A DNA stretch of 64,000 nucleotides from CALROG01 sp943369755 (GCA_943369755.1 CALROG020000003.1:96435-160434); one strand, 5' to 3'. Counted from the first letter of the stretch, positions 32,686 to 41,959 are shown. Numbers and translations: made by a program. The notes: generated from the letters alone by a model not told the origin.

Positions 32686-33909
32686 CTAGCGCGGATTGAC
32701 GACCCGGTCACCGACCTTGACGCCGTCGGTGATCTCCAGGATCAGCGCGTACGAGAGCTTCTCGAACGGTCGAAACACCATCAGCAGGCCGTTGCGCTCG
32801 TCGGGCAGCTTGATCGCGGTGCGCTTTTCGCCGTCGCGGTCTACCAGGCTTTGGCCGTCTTTCAGGATAGCGAGCACATGGCCGCTTTGCACGCCGTCGG
32901 CAGTGCCACGGTTGATCACCACGATCTGGTTTTGCGCGGCGTTGGAGACGGTTGAGCCGTACATGGAAACAATGGCACCTTGCACCTTGCTCTCGGGGGC
33001 CCGTGGCACATAGCTCACCAGCTGGCGCGGCGGCTCGGGCAGCAGGCGGTCGCCGGTGCGCATTTCTTCCTTGGACGCGATGATGTCAATGGTGGCCGGT
33101 ACTGCGGTGGGAGTGCTCTTGCCGTCGCTGCCGGTCACGTCTCGGGTGCTTTCGCCGCGCACCAATGTGGCTTTGCCAACGTACTGGGCTTCGTAGCCCA
33201 AAACGGCACGGGTGATGGGGTCGCGCAGCGCTTTGGCGTTGCGGAACACGCGGAAGTCGGTGGCTTTCTTCGGGTCTTCGACCAGCGGTGTCTCACCGCC
33301 ACGGGCGTAGGCGCGGTCGCCACGGCTTAACAGCACCCGGCCCTCTTGCGTTGCCACGATGCGGGGCGCGCGTTCCAGCACGCCTTCGGCCAGGATCACC
33401 GGTTCGGCCAGGAAGGGCTCGATCAGGTTGGTCTGTAGTGTCGGGATGGCGCTGTCGGCCAGCGACTCAAAGCGTGTGCGAGGCGTTACCCGCACAGTTT
33501 CAGTCGGAGCTTCGCCTTCGGCCCCAGCCTGCGCCAGGCGCAACCGCGCGCGGCCGTTGCTTTTGTCCAGGACTAGTTGCTGGCCGGGGAAGATGCGGTG
33601 CGGGTTGCTGATCTGCTGCATGTTCATGCCCCACAGCTCGGGCCAGCGCCATGGGCTTTTCAGGAACAGGCCGGAGACGGCCCACAGGGTGTCGCCGCTT
33701 TTAACGGTGTAGTTGTCCGGCGCGTTGGGCGACAGCTCGCTGATCGGAACACCGGCTTGCGCCACCTGGCTGGCCATGGCCCGCTGGTTGGCCGTGACCG
33801 CCGGTGGGGTTTGGGCTTGCACCGGCAGGTTGCACAACAGCACCGCAACGGTCATTGCCCCGCCGAGGCTACGTAGCGTACCGCTGATGGCCGATGTTTG
33901 CGCCTTCAT
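32686..33909 (-). CDS. LysM-domain peptidoglycan-binding exported protein
   Basis: The 407-residue product starts at ATG 33909 (MKAQTSAIS), chosen because AGGAAA precedes it and it opens the signal peptide (MTVAVLLCNLPVQAQ); GTG 33936 and ATG 33933 are alternatives. The mature protein has one LysM domain (YTVKSGDTLWAVSGLFLKSPW, GQQLVLDKS) and a long region with no family I can name that ends in a beta-rich segment (VINRGTADGVQSGHVLAILK; LPDERNGLLMVFRPFEKLSY). It binds cell wall by LysM inference. The smg-dprA-LysM cluster divergent from def is typical of Burkholderiales. Confidence 0.87.
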   Translation of the reverse strand: MKAQTSAISGTLRSLGGAMTVAVLLCNLPVQAQTPPAVTANQRAMASQVAQAGVPISELSPNAPDNYTVKSGDTLWAVSGLFLKSPWRWPELWGMNMQQISNPHRIFPGQQLVLDKSNGRARLRLAQAGAEGEAPTETVRVTPRTRFESLADSAIPTLQTNLIEPFLAEPVILAEGVLERAPRIVATQEGRVLLSRGDRAYARGGETPLVEDPKKATDFRVFRNAKALRDPITRAVLGYEAQYVGKATLVRGESTRDVTGSDGKSTPTAVPATIDIIASKEEMRTGDRLLPEPPRQLVSYVPRAPESKVQGAIVSMYGSTVSNAAQNQIVVINRGTADGVQSGHVLAILKDGQSLVDRDGEKRTAIKLPDERNGLLMVFRPFEKLSYALILEITDGVKVGDRVVNPR

Positions 33910-34107
33910 CTGTTGTTTCCTGTGTTGCTGCATCACGCTACCCCCTGATGGTCCGAACCGCTTTGGGTGGGCGATAGACGGTCAAAAGTCTTCATAAATC
34001 ACTGGCGATTTTGCGCTCAAGCCCTTGATTGGGCAACGATTATGGCCATTTGCCAGGATCGGCAAACCGAAAAGTGGCGAAAATAGCCACACTGAACGCG
34101 AGATTTC

Positions 34108-34605
34108 ATGGCACTGCTACCCATTCTTTGTTACCCCGACCCGAAACTGCACACCGTGGCCAAGCCCGTTGTGTCGGTGGACGAACCCATCAACACGTTG
34201 ATCAACGACATGCTGGCGACCATGTACGACGCCAACGGGATCGGCCTGGCCGCCACCCAGGTGGATGTTCATCTGCGCTTGATCGTCATCGATGTGTCCG
34301 AAAAGCGCAACGAACCGCTGGTGCTGATCAACCCCGAAATCACCTGGATCAGCGCAGAAAAGCAGCTCAATGAAGAGGGCTGCCTTTCAGTGCCAGGCAT
34401 TTATGACGGTGTGGAGCGCGCCAGCGCCATCAAGCTCAGCGCCCTGGACCGCGCTGGCAAGGCCCGCGACCTGGAAGCCGAAGGCCTGCTTGCGGTGTGC
34501 ATTCAACACGAGATGGACCATTTGCTGGGAAAGGTGTTTGTGGAATACCTCTCACCGCTCAAGCGCAACCGCATCAAGACCAAGATGATCAAGGCCAGAA
34601 GATGA
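34108..34605 (+). CDS. def: Peptide deformylase
   Basis: The 165-residue metalloenzyme removes the formyl group from nascent N-terminal Met. All three motifs are present: GIGLAATQV, EEGCLSVP (Cys ligand) and QHEMDHLLGK (two His ligands and catalytic Glu). Its TGA overlaps the next gene by four bases and fmt follows, so the enzymes that add and remove the formyl group share an operon. Confidence 0.97.
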   Translation: MALLPILCYPDPKLHTVAKPVVSVDEPINTLINDMLATMYDANGIGLAATQVDVHLRLIVIDVSEKRNEPLVLINPEITWISAEKQLNEEGCLSVPGIYDGVERASAIKLSALDRAGKARDLEAEGLLAVCIQHEMDHLLGKVFVEYLSPLKRNRIKTKMIKARR

Positions 34606-35177
34606 CCCAGCCCCGAAGCGCCGACTACAGCACCCTTTCGACGGGGCACTGCCGGTGGCCAGACCCTTTGACCGGTGCAGGATGGGTCAAGCAGGGCCTC
34701 GGGTGGGCATTGGTGCTGGCTTGCATTGGGGCGTTGGTGGGCTGCGCGGGGTTGCTGACATCGATCAGCGTAGCGCCGGGCACGCCGCGCGCTGATGTGA
34801 TTGCGCGGCTGGGCCAGCCTACCCGTGCGCTGCCCCTGGCAACGGGTGAGCGGTTGCAGTATTCGCTGCAACCCCTGGGCCAATACGCCTACATGGTCGA
34901 CCTGGACGCCACAGCCAAGGTGGTGGCGTCGCGCCAGGTGCTCACCCCAGTGGAATTCGCGCGGATCCTGGACGGCCAATGGACCCGCGCCGATGTCGAG
35001 CGTGAATTCGGCCCACCGGCCCGCACCGACCGTGTAGGCAACTGGGCCGGTGATGTCATGACCTACCGCTGGAGCGACGGCAGCGACATGTTCTTCTGGG
35101 TCTACCTGGACAGTCGCCAGGTGGTGCAACGCACCCAGCAGGGCATGGAATTCGTTAACGCCCCGGATCGGGAATAG
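34602..35177 (+). CDS. Predicted lipoprotein with SmpA/BamE-like fold, unknown function
   Basis: The 191-residue product starts at ATG overlapping the def stop (ATGA). A late signal (LACIGALVGCAGLLTS, lipid Cys about residue 49) is followed by two short alpha/beta units that each resemble the SmpA/OmlA pattern: SVAPGTPRADVIARLGQPTR and WTRADVEREFGPPARTDRVG. The N-terminal tail before the hydrophobic core is long for a lipoprotein, so a downstream start may be used. Location between def and fmt is common in this group; no direct role in formyl metabolism is implied. Confidence 0.75.
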   Translation: MTQPRSADYSTLSTGHCRWPDPLTGAGWVKQGLGWALVLACIGALVGCAGLLTSISVAPGTPRADVIARLGQPTRALPLATGERLQYSLQPLGQYAYMVDLDATAKVVASRQVLTPVEFARILDGQWTRADVEREFGPPARTDRVGNWAGDVMTYRWSDGSDMFFWVYLDSRQVVQRTQQGMEFVNAPDRE

Positions 35178-35182
35178 CTGGC

Positions 35183-36136
35183 GTGAGAGTCATTTTTGCG
35201 GGTACGCCCGAGTTTGCCCGCATGGCGCTGCAGCGGCTGCATGCGGCGGGCTTTACGGTGCCTTTGGTGCTGACCCAGCCCGACCGGCCGGCCGGTCGCG
35301 GCATGAAGCTACAGGCCTCGCCGGTCAAACAGTTTGCGCTTGAGCACCAGATCGCCGTAGCCCAGCCGCGCAGCCTGCGGCTTGACGGCAAATACCCCGA
35401 AGACGCGGCAGCAGCCCGCGCAGCCATCGACGCGGCGCAGGCCGACATGATGGTGGTGGCCGCCTACGGGCTGATCTTGCCGCAGTGGGTGTTGGACGGC
35501 CTGAGCTGCTTGAACATTCATGCGTCGCTGCTGCCGCGCTGGCGCGGCGCGGCACCGATTCACCGCGCCATCGAGGCCGGTGACACCGAAACCGGCGTCA
35601 CCATCATGCAAATGGACGCCGGGCTGGACACCGGTGACATGTTGCTGGTGGAAAATTTGCCGATTGCAGCAACGGACACCACCGGCAGCTTGCATGACAA
35701 GCTGGCCTTGCTGGGTGGCCGCATGATTGTTGAAGCGCTGGAGCTTGCCGCCTGCGGCGGCTTGCGCCCGGTCAAGCAGCCTGAAAACGGTGTGACCTAC
35801 GCCCACAAGATCGACAAGGCCGAGGCGCACATCGACTGGACCCAGCCAGCCGAGCTGATTGGCCGACGCATTCGCGCATTCGACCCGTTTCCCGGTGCCG
35901 TGGCCCAGCTCAACGGCGAGCAGCTGAAACTCTGGCGCTATAAAATTGATAGTGGCTCGCGCAATACCAATGCGGGCTGCGGCACGATTTTGTCTGTTTC
36001 TGAGGGCGGAATTGTGGTCGCGTGCGGCCAGGGGCTGCTAACCCTGACCGAGCTACAGCGCGCGGGCGGCAAGCGGCTGCCGGTGGCCGACTTTCTGCGC
36101 GGCTTCAACATCCAGGCCGGCATGGCTTTTCACTGA
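35183..36136 (+). CDS. fmt: Methionyl-tRNA formyltransferase
   Basis: The 317-residue enzyme formylates initiator Met-tRNA with 10-formyl-THF. It has the formyltransferase core (VIFAGTPEFARMALQRL, catalytic LNIHASLLPRWRGAAPIHRA, DAGLDTGDMLL) and the C-terminal tRNA-binding domain (LIGRRIRAFDPFPGA). A dispersed repeat is translated in frame in this C-terminal domain as YKIDSGSRNTNAGCGTIL; the reading frame then rejoins the normal family pattern (GTIL.VSEGGIVVACGQG). It follows the lipoprotein by 5 bp. Confidence 0.96.
   Translation: MRVIFAGTPEFARMALQRLHAAGFTVPLVLTQPDRPAGRGMKLQASPVKQFALEHQIAVAQPRSLRLDGKYPEDAAAARAAIDAAQADMMVVAAYGLILPQWVLDGLSCLNIHASLLPRWRGAAPIHRAIEAGDTETGVTIMQMDAGLDTGDMLLVENLPIAATDTTGSLHDKLALLGGRMIVEALELAACGGLRPVKQPENGVTYAHKIDKAEAHIDWTQPAELIGRRIRAFDPFPGAVAQLNGEQLKLWRYKIDSGSRNTNAGCGTILSVSEGGIVVACGQGLLTLTELQRAGGKRLPVADFLRGFNIQAGMAFH
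35937..36000 (+). repeat. Dispersed repeat family A, copy 5 (inside fmt)
   Basis: GCTATAAAATTGATAGTGGC, TCGCGCAATACCAATGCGGG, CTGCGGCACGATTTTG, in sense orientation with fmt. It uses a different reading frame from the dprA copy. Confidence 0.85.
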
Positions 36137-36147
36137 CACCCCTGCCT

Positions 36148-36888
36148 GTGTTTTTCCGGCGCGACCACTACACCCATCCCGAATTCCGCGCTGGTGCGCG
36201 CGACATGTGGCCGCAGGCGCCGGGCATTGCCGCCTGGGGTCTGATGACTGGCGTGGCCATGGTCAAGTCGGGCATGAGCGTGACCGAGTCGCTGCTGATG
36301 GCATTGTTGGTGTTTGCGGGCAGTTCGCAGCTGGCGTCCATCCCGTTGATCGTTGCGGGTGCGCCGATCTGGGTGATTTTGGCCACTGGCTTTTGCGTCA
36401 ACCTGCGCTTTGTGGTGTTCAGCCTGCACCTGCGGCCTTACTTGATGCACCTGCCCCTGTGGCAGCGGCTTACGCATGGCTACCTCACCGCTGATCTGAG
36501 CTATGTGCTGTTTACCAGACGCTTCCCCTCGCCAGCGGCCGAACCTGCTGCGCGCCGCGCCCAAGAGGCCTATCTGGCCGGTAACTGCTGCGTGAACTGG
36601 TCTAGCTGGGTCGGGGCCAGCGTGGTGGGCGTGGCCCTGGCCAACTTCATCCCCACCCGTTGGGGGCTTGGTTTCGCAGGTGTCTTGTGCCTGGTGGGCA
36701 TTCTGTGCTCGCTGGCCAGCACCCGGCTGCGTGTGGTGTCGGCAGTAGTGGCTGGGGCTGCCGCGGTGGCGGCCTACGCACTGCCGCTGAAGCTCAACAT
36801 TGTGGTTGCCATTGGTGTGGCGGTGGTCCTTTGCCTCACGCTGGAAAAACCGCAACCCCCGGCGTCGGTGCAAGGCACAACCCCATGA
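36148..36888 (+). CDS. azlC: AzlC-family branched-chain amino acid exporter, large subunit
   Basis: The 246-residue membrane protein (from GTG 36148) has the AzlC pattern: GARDMWPQAPGIAAWGLMTG, LLMALLVFAGSSQLASIPL and GFCVNLRFVVFSLHLRPYL, with several later helices. AzlC with AzlD exports branched-chain amino acids and analogues. The start is uncertain: GTG 36148 lies 11 bp after fmt with no clear ribosome site, while the upstream ATG 36022 would lie inside fmt. It overlaps azlD by four bases. Confidence 0.88.
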   Translation: MFFRRDHYTHPEFRAGARDMWPQAPGIAAWGLMTGVAMVKSGMSVTESLLMALLVFAGSSQLASIPLIVAGAPIWVILATGFCVNLRFVVFSLHLRPYLMHLPLWQRLTHGYLTADLSYVLFTRRFPSPAAEPAARRAQEAYLAGNCCVNWSSWVGASVVGVALANFIPTRWGLGFAGVLCLVGILCSLASTRLRVVSAVVAGAAAVAAYALPLKLNIVVAIGVAVVLCLTLEKPQPPASVQGTTP

Positions 36889-37214
36889 CCGACTGGTGGA
36901 CTATCGCGGTGATTGCCGGGCTGAGTTGCGTCACGGTGGTGGCGCGTGGCTTTTTCTTTATTTCCAGCAAGCCGTGGCACCTGCCGGCGTGGGCCCAGCG
37001 CGGTTTGCAGTACGCGCCGATCGCGGCGTTGTCCGCGGTGGTCGTTCCAGAGCTGGTGATGAGCCAGGGCCAGCTTGCCGCCACCTGGCACGACGCCCGC
37101 CTGTATGGTGCCGCAGTCGGCGCTGCCGCTTACTGGTGGCGACGCGACGTGCTGCTGACCATCGTTGCCGGAATGGCGGTTTACCTGCCGCTGCACATCG
37201 TACTGGGTTGGTAA
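36885..37214 (+). CDS. azlD: AzlD-family branched-chain amino acid exporter, small subunit
   Basis: The 109-residue protein with about four membrane helices starts MTDWWTIAVIAGLSCVTVVA and contains LQYAPIAALSAVVVPELV and WRRDVLLTIVAGMAVYLPLH, typical of AzlD. Its ATG overlaps the azlC stop (ATGA), as expected for partners of one exporter. pgk follows after 56 bp with its own leader. Confidence 0.9.
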   Translation: MTDWWTIAVIAGLSCVTVVARGFFFISSKPWHLPAWAQRGLQYAPIAALSAVVVPELVMSQGQLAATWHDARLYGAAVGAAAYWWRRDVLLTIVAGMAVYLPLHIVLGW

Positions 37215-37270
37215 CCTTTGAAGTTGCGGCCTCCTAAAATGGTGGGTTTTCCCTTCTACCGACCCACACC

Positions 37271-38464
37271 ATGAACGTTTTGCGCTTCTCCGATCTCTGT
37301 GCCCAAGGCCTGGCCCGGGGCCAACGTGTGTTCATTCGCGCCGACCTGAACGTGCCGCAAGACGACAACGGCGCGATCACCGAGGACACCCGCATCCGTG
37401 CGTCAGTGCCCTGCATCCGCATGGCGCTGGAGGCTGGTGCTGCGGTGATGGTGACCTCCCACCTGGGCCGCCCGACCGAAGGCCAGTTCAAGCCCGAGGA
37501 CTCGCTGGCTCCGGTGGCCACACGCCTGGGCCAGCTGCTCGGGCGTGAGGTGCCGCTGGTTTCCAACTGGGTCGATGGCGTCGTCGTGGCCCCGGGCCAG
37601 GTGGTGCTGCTGGAGAATTGTCGGGTCAACCCGGGCGAGAAGAAAAACACGCCTGAGCTGGCCCGCAAGCTGGCGGCGCTGTGCGACATCTATGTCAATG
37701 ACGCGTTTGGTACCGCGCACCGCGCCGAGGGAACCACTTACGGCATTGCCCAATTCGCCAAAATCGCTTGCGCCGGCCCGTTGCTGGCCGCCGAGATCGA
37801 CGCCATTCACAAAGCGCTGGCCAACCCCAGGCGCCCGCTGGTGGCCATCGTGGCTGGCTCCAAGGTCAGCACCAAGCTGTCGATTCTTGAGGCGCTGTCA
37901 AAGAATGTGGACCAGCTGATTGTGGGCGGTGGTATTGCCAACACCTTCATGCTGGCTGCGGGCCTGAAGATTGGCAAGAGTCTGGCCGAGGCGGACCTGG
38001 TGGGCGAAGCCCGCAAGGTCATTGACGCCATGGCCGCACGCGGGGCCGACGTGCCGATCCCGACCGACGTGGTCACTGCCAAGACCTTTTCTGCCGATGC
38101 GCAGGCCACCGTGAAGGCCGCGACCGGGGTTGAAGACGACGACCTGATTCTGGACATCGGCCCGCAGACTGCCGCGCGGTTGGCCGCCCAGCTCAGCGCC
38201 GCCGGCACCATCGTGTGGAACGGCCCGGTCGGCGTGTTCGAGTTTGCAGCCTTTGAAAACGGCACCCGAACCATTGCCCGCGCGATTGCGCAGTCCAGCG
38301 CTTTCAGTATTGCGGGCGGCGGCGACACGCTGGCGGCGATTGCCAAGTACGGCATCGAAGACGACGTGGGCTATATCTCAACGGGTGGCGGAGCCTTCCT
38401 GGAGGTGCTGGAGGGCAAAACGCTCCCGGCTTTCGAGATCCTGCAAAAACGCGCCGCAGGTTGA
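37271..38464 (+). CDS. pgk: Phosphoglycerate kinase
   Basis: The 397-residue enzyme interconverts 1,3-bisphosphoglycerate and 3-phosphoglycerate with ADP/ATP. It shows RVFIRADLNVPQD, MVTSHLGRPTEG, ENCRVNPGEKKN, YVNDAFGTAHRAE, VAGSKVSTKLSIL, IVGGGIANTF, NGPVGVFE and the C-terminal YISTGGGAFLEVLEG. Length is normal for bacteria. It precedes pyk and fba, with the desaturase and methyltransferase genes between. Confidence 0.97.
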   Translation: MNVLRFSDLCAQGLARGQRVFIRADLNVPQDDNGAITEDTRIRASVPCIRMALEAGAAVMVTSHLGRPTEGQFKPEDSLAPVATRLGQLLGREVPLVSNWVDGVVVAPGQVVLLENCRVNPGEKKNTPELARKLAALCDIYVNDAFGTAHRAEGTTYGIAQFAKIACAGPLLAAEIDAIHKALANPRRPLVAIVAGSKVSTKLSILEALSKNVDQLIVGGGIANTFMLAAGLKIGKSLAEADLVGEARKVIDAMAARGADVPIPTDVVTAKTFSADAQATVKAATGVEDDDLILDIGPQTAARLAAQLSAAGTIVWNGPVGVFEFAAFENGTRTIARAIAQSSAFSIAGGGDTLAAIAKYGIEDDVGYISTGGGAFLEVLEGKTLPAFEILQKRAAG

Positions 38465-38477
38465 TCGCCTGAACCAC

Positions 38478-39563
38478 TCAGGCTGGTAGCGGCTGCGCCG
38501 CGCTGGTGGCGCGGCCCGCGTAGTCGGTCCAGCAGCGGCGCTTGAAATCGTACAGCTTGCAGCGCCGCGCGGTGTCGAAATACCAGCGCCACGAGAAGCG
38601 CTGGACAACAATGCGCCCGGGCAGCATGTCTTCCAGCATCTTCTGCGCATTTTTCAGGCGGTACAGCGGGATGCTCATGTCCACATGATGGGCCGTGTGC
38701 TCCATGATGTGGTGCACCAGCGCGCCGATGCGCAGCGGAAAAGTCAGGTGCACCGTGGTCGAGACAAATGGCTGCGCCCGGGCCCAGGCGAGCTTGTCGT
38801 CATGCCAGCCCACCTTCACATGGGTGTGATGCACATAGACCACAAAGCCGATCATGGCGCACCAGAACATGAAGGGCACCGCTACCCCTGCTATCAGTAG
38901 CAATGCCACCGGCTGGCCAGTGGCCAGCGCCAGCGCGGCCACCGTGCCCACCCAAAAAAGTGCAAAGACCGTGACCAGCAGGTTGTCAAGCACAAACACA
39001 CGGCGCCGGGTCGGCATATGCAGATGGTTGGGAAAGTACATGCGCTTCCACCAGATTTCAACCAGGTAGTACAAGCCAGGTGCCCAGCCGCTGCGGTACA
39101 TGCGGTTGAGCAGCCGCTGTACTGGCGTCAGGGCCGTGAACTCGGTCTTTGTCAGGGGTGCCCAGACAAAGTCTGTGCCCTTGAGATTGGTGTAGCCGTG
39201 GTGAACCAGGTTGTGGCCCACGTCCCAAAGGCTGTAGGGCGTGATGGATGGCAGAAAGGCAATGCGGCCCAGCCATTTGTTCAGCCTGCGGTGAGGCGTC
39301 AGGCTGTGATGGCAGGCGTCGTGGCCGATGATGAACAGTCGCCCGATCACAAACCCGGCGGCCATGCCGCACAGCAGCTTGAGCCACGCCGACGCCGCCA
39401 GCACCGTACCCGCCAGCGCCGCAATGAGAGCCGCGTAGTCCAGCAGCAGCAACCCAATCGCCCGAAGGGTGGAGCGTTCGGACAGCGGGATCAGCCAGTG
39501 GCGCAAAGTCTTGCGGTCGGGGAGGGGGGCGTGGGGTGCAACAGGGGTCGGGATTCCAGGCAT
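38478..39563 (-). CDS. Membrane fatty acid desaturase family protein
   Basis: The 361-residue protein has the three His clusters of membrane di-iron desaturases: GHDACHH near residue 95, HNLVHHGYTN near 132 and HTAHHVDM near 310. Pairs of helices lie between them (LLLDYAALIAALAGTVLAAS; LLVTVFALFWVGTVAALALA). It probably introduces double bonds into acyl chains or modifies another lipid; hydroxylase or ketolase activity cannot be excluded. It is convergent with pgk (13 bp apart) and stands alone. Confidence 0.85.
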   Translation of the reverse strand: MPGIPTPVAPHAPLPDRKTLRHWLIPLSERSTLRAIGLLLLDYAALIAALAGTVLAASAWLKLLCGMAAGFVIGRLFIIGHDACHHSLTPHRRLNKWLGRIAFLPSITPYSLWDVGHNLVHHGYTNLKGTDFVWAPLTKTEFTALTPVQRLLNRMYRSGWAPGLYYLVEIWWKRMYFPNHLHMPTRRRVFVLDNLLVTVFALFWVGTVAALALATGQPVALLLIAGVAVPFMFWCAMIGFVVYVHHTHVKVGWHDDKLAWARAQPFVSTTVHLTFPLRIGALVHHIMEHTAHHVDMSIPLYRLKNAQKMLEDMLPGRIVVQRFSWRWYFDTARRCKLYDFKRRCWTDYAGRATSAAQPLPA

Positions 39564-39682
39564 GAGCAGGTTGTAGGCTTTTGACCAACCAGTTGTCGAG
39601 ACGGCGCAGTCTAGGCTTGCGCGGTGCAGAACGTACTGACGAGGATCAAAAGCAGGTCGAAAGCTAGAATTCCGGACACTGT

Positions 39683-40288
39683 ATGCAAACCCTTCTTCAT
39701 GTCGGCTGCGGCCCCAAGCGCAAGAGTGAAACCACCGCGGGCTTCAACACCCCGCAATGGAAGGAGGTGCGGCTTGACATTGACGCCGGCGTGCAGCCGG
39801 ATGTAACTGGCACCATGACCGACATGGCAGCAGTTTCCGCGGCCAGCGTGGACGCTATCTTCAGCAGCCACAACATCGAGCACTTGTATCCGCATGAGGT
39901 CCCGCTGGCGCTGGCGGAGTTTCTTCGTGTGCTCAGGAGCGATGGTTTTGTCGTCCTGACCTGTCCGGACTTGATGAGCGTGTGTGCCCTGGTTGCGCAG
40001 GACAAGCTCACTGACGACGCGTACGTTTCGCCAGCCGGACCCGTCGCGCCAATGGATATCCTTTACGGTCACCGGCCCTATCTGGCGAGGGGCAACCTGT
40101 TCATGGCGCATCGATGCGGCTTCACGCAGCGGGTGCTCGATGCCACTCTGCGCGCTGCCGGGTTTTCGACCGTCGCGACACTTTGCCGGGGACGAGCGCC
40201 TTTCTATGACCTCTGGGCGTTGGCGACCAAATCAGCGAGCACGCAAGCGCAGATGCGCCAGCTCGCGGCACTTCACTTCCCCGGATGA
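39683..40288 (+). CDS. Class I SAM-dependent methyltransferase
   Basis: The 201-residue protein begins with SAM motif I (LLHVGCGPKRKS), followed by motif II-like VRLDIDAGVQPDV, motif III/post (AIFSSHNIEHLYPHEVPLAL) and EFLRVLRSDGFVVLTCPDL. This is the type 11 fold without an N-terminal extension. The substrate is unknown. It has less extreme third-position GC than its neighbours by eye. It lies between the divergent desaturase (119 bp) and pyk (90 bp) and is probably monocistronic. Confidence 0.82.
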   Translation: MQTLLHVGCGPKRKSETTAGFNTPQWKEVRLDIDAGVQPDVTGTMTDMAAVSAASVDAIFSSHNIEHLYPHEVPLALAEFLRVLRSDGFVVLTCPDLMSVCALVAQDKLTDDAYVSPAGPVAPMDILYGHRPYLARGNLFMAHRCGFTQRVLDATLRAAGFSTVATLCRGRAPFYDLWALATKSASTQAQMRQLAALHFPG

Positions 40289-40320
40289 AGCGGGAAACGC
40301 CTGGCCAGGTTTTGGTAACC

Positions 40321-40366
40321 GGCTTGTAACCAGTTTCGTGTAAAAATGGAAACTTAGTTACAAGCC
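40321..40366 (+). promoter_or_regulatory. Inverted repeat upstream of pyk
   Basis: GGCTTGTAAC (40321-40330) and its exact complement GTTACAAGCC (40357-40366) flank 26 A/T-rich bases, 12 bp before the pyk ATG. It could be an operator or a leader stem that controls pyruvate kinase. A related GGTAACC at 40314-40320 adjoins the left arm. Confidence 0.5.
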
Positions 40367-40378
40367 AGGAAAGCCCTC

Positions 40379-41830
40379 ATGCCCGGAGACATTTCACGCC
40401 CACGTCGGGGCACCAAAATAGTTGCCACCCTCGGCCCGGCGTCTAGCGACCCGGTGTTGCTGGAGCAAATGATCCGTGCCGGGGTCAATGTGGTGCGCCT
40501 GAACTTCAGCCACGGCAAGGCACAGGACCATATTGACCGGGCGACGCTGGTACGGGCTGCGGCGCAACGCGCGGGCCGCGAAGTGGCCATCATGGCCGAC
40601 CTGCAGGGGCCCAAGATCCGCGTGGGCAAATTTGCCGATGGCAAGGTCATGCTGGAGCCCGGCATGAAGTTCGTGCTGGACGCCTCCCGTACCGAGCTGG
40701 GCGACCTGCAAGGCGTGGGCCTGGACTACAAGGAGCTGCCGCGCGACGTGAAGGCAGGCGACACGCTGCTGCTCAACGACGGGCTGATCGTGATGACGGT
40801 GGAATCGGTGCTTGGCGAACAGGTGCACACCACCGTGAAGCTCGGCGGCGAGCTCTCCAACAACAAGGGCATCAACAAGCAGGGCGGCGGACTGACCGCT
40901 CCCGCGCTGACGGCCAAGGACATGGAAGACATCCGCACCGCGATGAGTTTCCAGGCCGACTATGTGGCGGTGAGTTTCCCCAAGAACGCGACCGACATGG
41001 AAATGGCACGCCAGTTGTGCAATGTGGCCGGTGCCGAGTACCGCCACAAGCCGGGCCTGATTGCGAAGATTGAACGCGCCGAGGCGATCCCGCACCTTGA
41101 AGCCATTCTCAAGGCCAGCGACGGCATCATGGTGGCGCGCGGCGACCTGGCCGTGGAGGTTGGCAATGCGGCCGTGCCGGCGTTGCAGAAACGGATGATC
41201 CGGCTGGCCCGGATGCATGACAAGGTGGTGATCACGGCCACCCAGATGATGGAGTCCATGATCACCAACCCGGTGCCCACGCGGGCCGAGGTAAGCGACG
41301 TGGCCAACGCCGTGCTGGACGGCACTGACGCCGTGATGCTGAGCGCCGAAACCGCCGCTGGCAAGTACCCGCTGGAGACCATCATCGAGATGGCCAACAT
41401 CTGCGTAGAGGCCGAGAAGGCCGAAGACGTGAAGCTGGACGCCGACTTCACCGGCATGGCCTTTAACCGTATCGACCAGTCGATTGCCATGGGGGCGCTG
41501 TTTACCGCGCATCACCTGGGCTGCAAGGCGATTGTGGCGCTGACCGATTCAGGCTCGACCCCGTTGTGGATGAGCCGCCACCGGATTCATATCCCGATCT
41601 ACGCGCTGACCCCCAAGTTGACCACCCAACGCAAGATGGCGCTTTACCGCAATGTGCGACCGTTGCTGATGGACACCAGCGCAGACCGCGACACCGCCTT
41701 GGCTGAGGCCGAGGGCCATCTGAAAAAACGCGGCATTGTGAGCAGTGGCGACGTCTACGCCATTACCTGCGGCGAGCCGATGGGCGCGCCAGGCGGCACC
41801 AATATGCTGAAAATCTGCCGCGCTGCCTGA
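40379..41830 (+). CDS. pyk: Pyruvate kinase
   Basis: The 483-residue enzyme makes ATP and pyruvate from phosphoenolpyruvate. It has TKIVATLGPASSD, VVRLNFSHG, ADLQGPKIRVG, LIAKIERAEAIPHLEAIL, IMVARGDLAVEVG, ITATQMMESMI, NPVPTRAEVSDVANAVLDG and the C-terminal domain (ITCGEPMGAPGGTNMLKI). GGAAAG precedes the ATG. A strong terminator follows 25 bp after the stop, so it is transcribed separately from fba. Confidence 0.97.
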   Translation: MPGDISRPRRGTKIVATLGPASSDPVLLEQMIRAGVNVVRLNFSHGKAQDHIDRATLVRAAAQRAGREVAIMADLQGPKIRVGKFADGKVMLEPGMKFVLDASRTELGDLQGVGLDYKELPRDVKAGDTLLLNDGLIVMTVESVLGEQVHTTVKLGGELSNNKGINKQGGGLTAPALTAKDMEDIRTAMSFQADYVAVSFPKNATDMEMARQLCNVAGAEYRHKPGLIAKIERAEAIPHLEAILKASDGIMVARGDLAVEVGNAAVPALQKRMIRLARMHDKVVITATQMMESMITNPVPTRAEVSDVANAVLDGTDAVMLSAETAAGKYPLETIIEMANICVEAEKAEDVKLDADFTGMAFNRIDQSIAMGALFTAHHLGCKAIVALTDSGSTPLWMSRHRIHIPIYALTPKLTTQRKMALYRNVRPLLMDTSADRDTALAEAEGHLKKRGIVSSGDVYAITCGEPMGAPGGTNMLKICRAA

Positions 41831-41854
41831 AACCGCCCGGTGCCTGGCGCAGTT

Positions 41855-41878
41855 AAAGCAGCGGGGGCCTGCTTTTTT
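41855..41878 (+). terminator. Rho-independent terminator of pyk
   Basis: AAAGCAG, a GC-rich 7-base loop and CTGCTTT run into a T-run (TTTTTTG). Confidence 0.88.
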
Positions 41879-41959
41879 GTCGCTGTGCCGTCAGGCGGGC
41901 CCCAAGTAAAATCCCGGAAGTTACCAACCAGTTACCGCAACTTCCCCGGGGAAATCACC

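Noticed and set aside
38870..38910. Possible ninth family A repeat in the desaturase gene (GCTATCAGTAGC region)
   Set aside because: Only a short GCTA/TAGC dyad is present; the GCGGGCTACAGCC half is missing and the codons fit a normal membrane helix.
41840..41959. Upstream extension of fba
   Set aside because: It runs through the pyk terminator and lacks homology; the aldolase family starts at MALVSMRELL.
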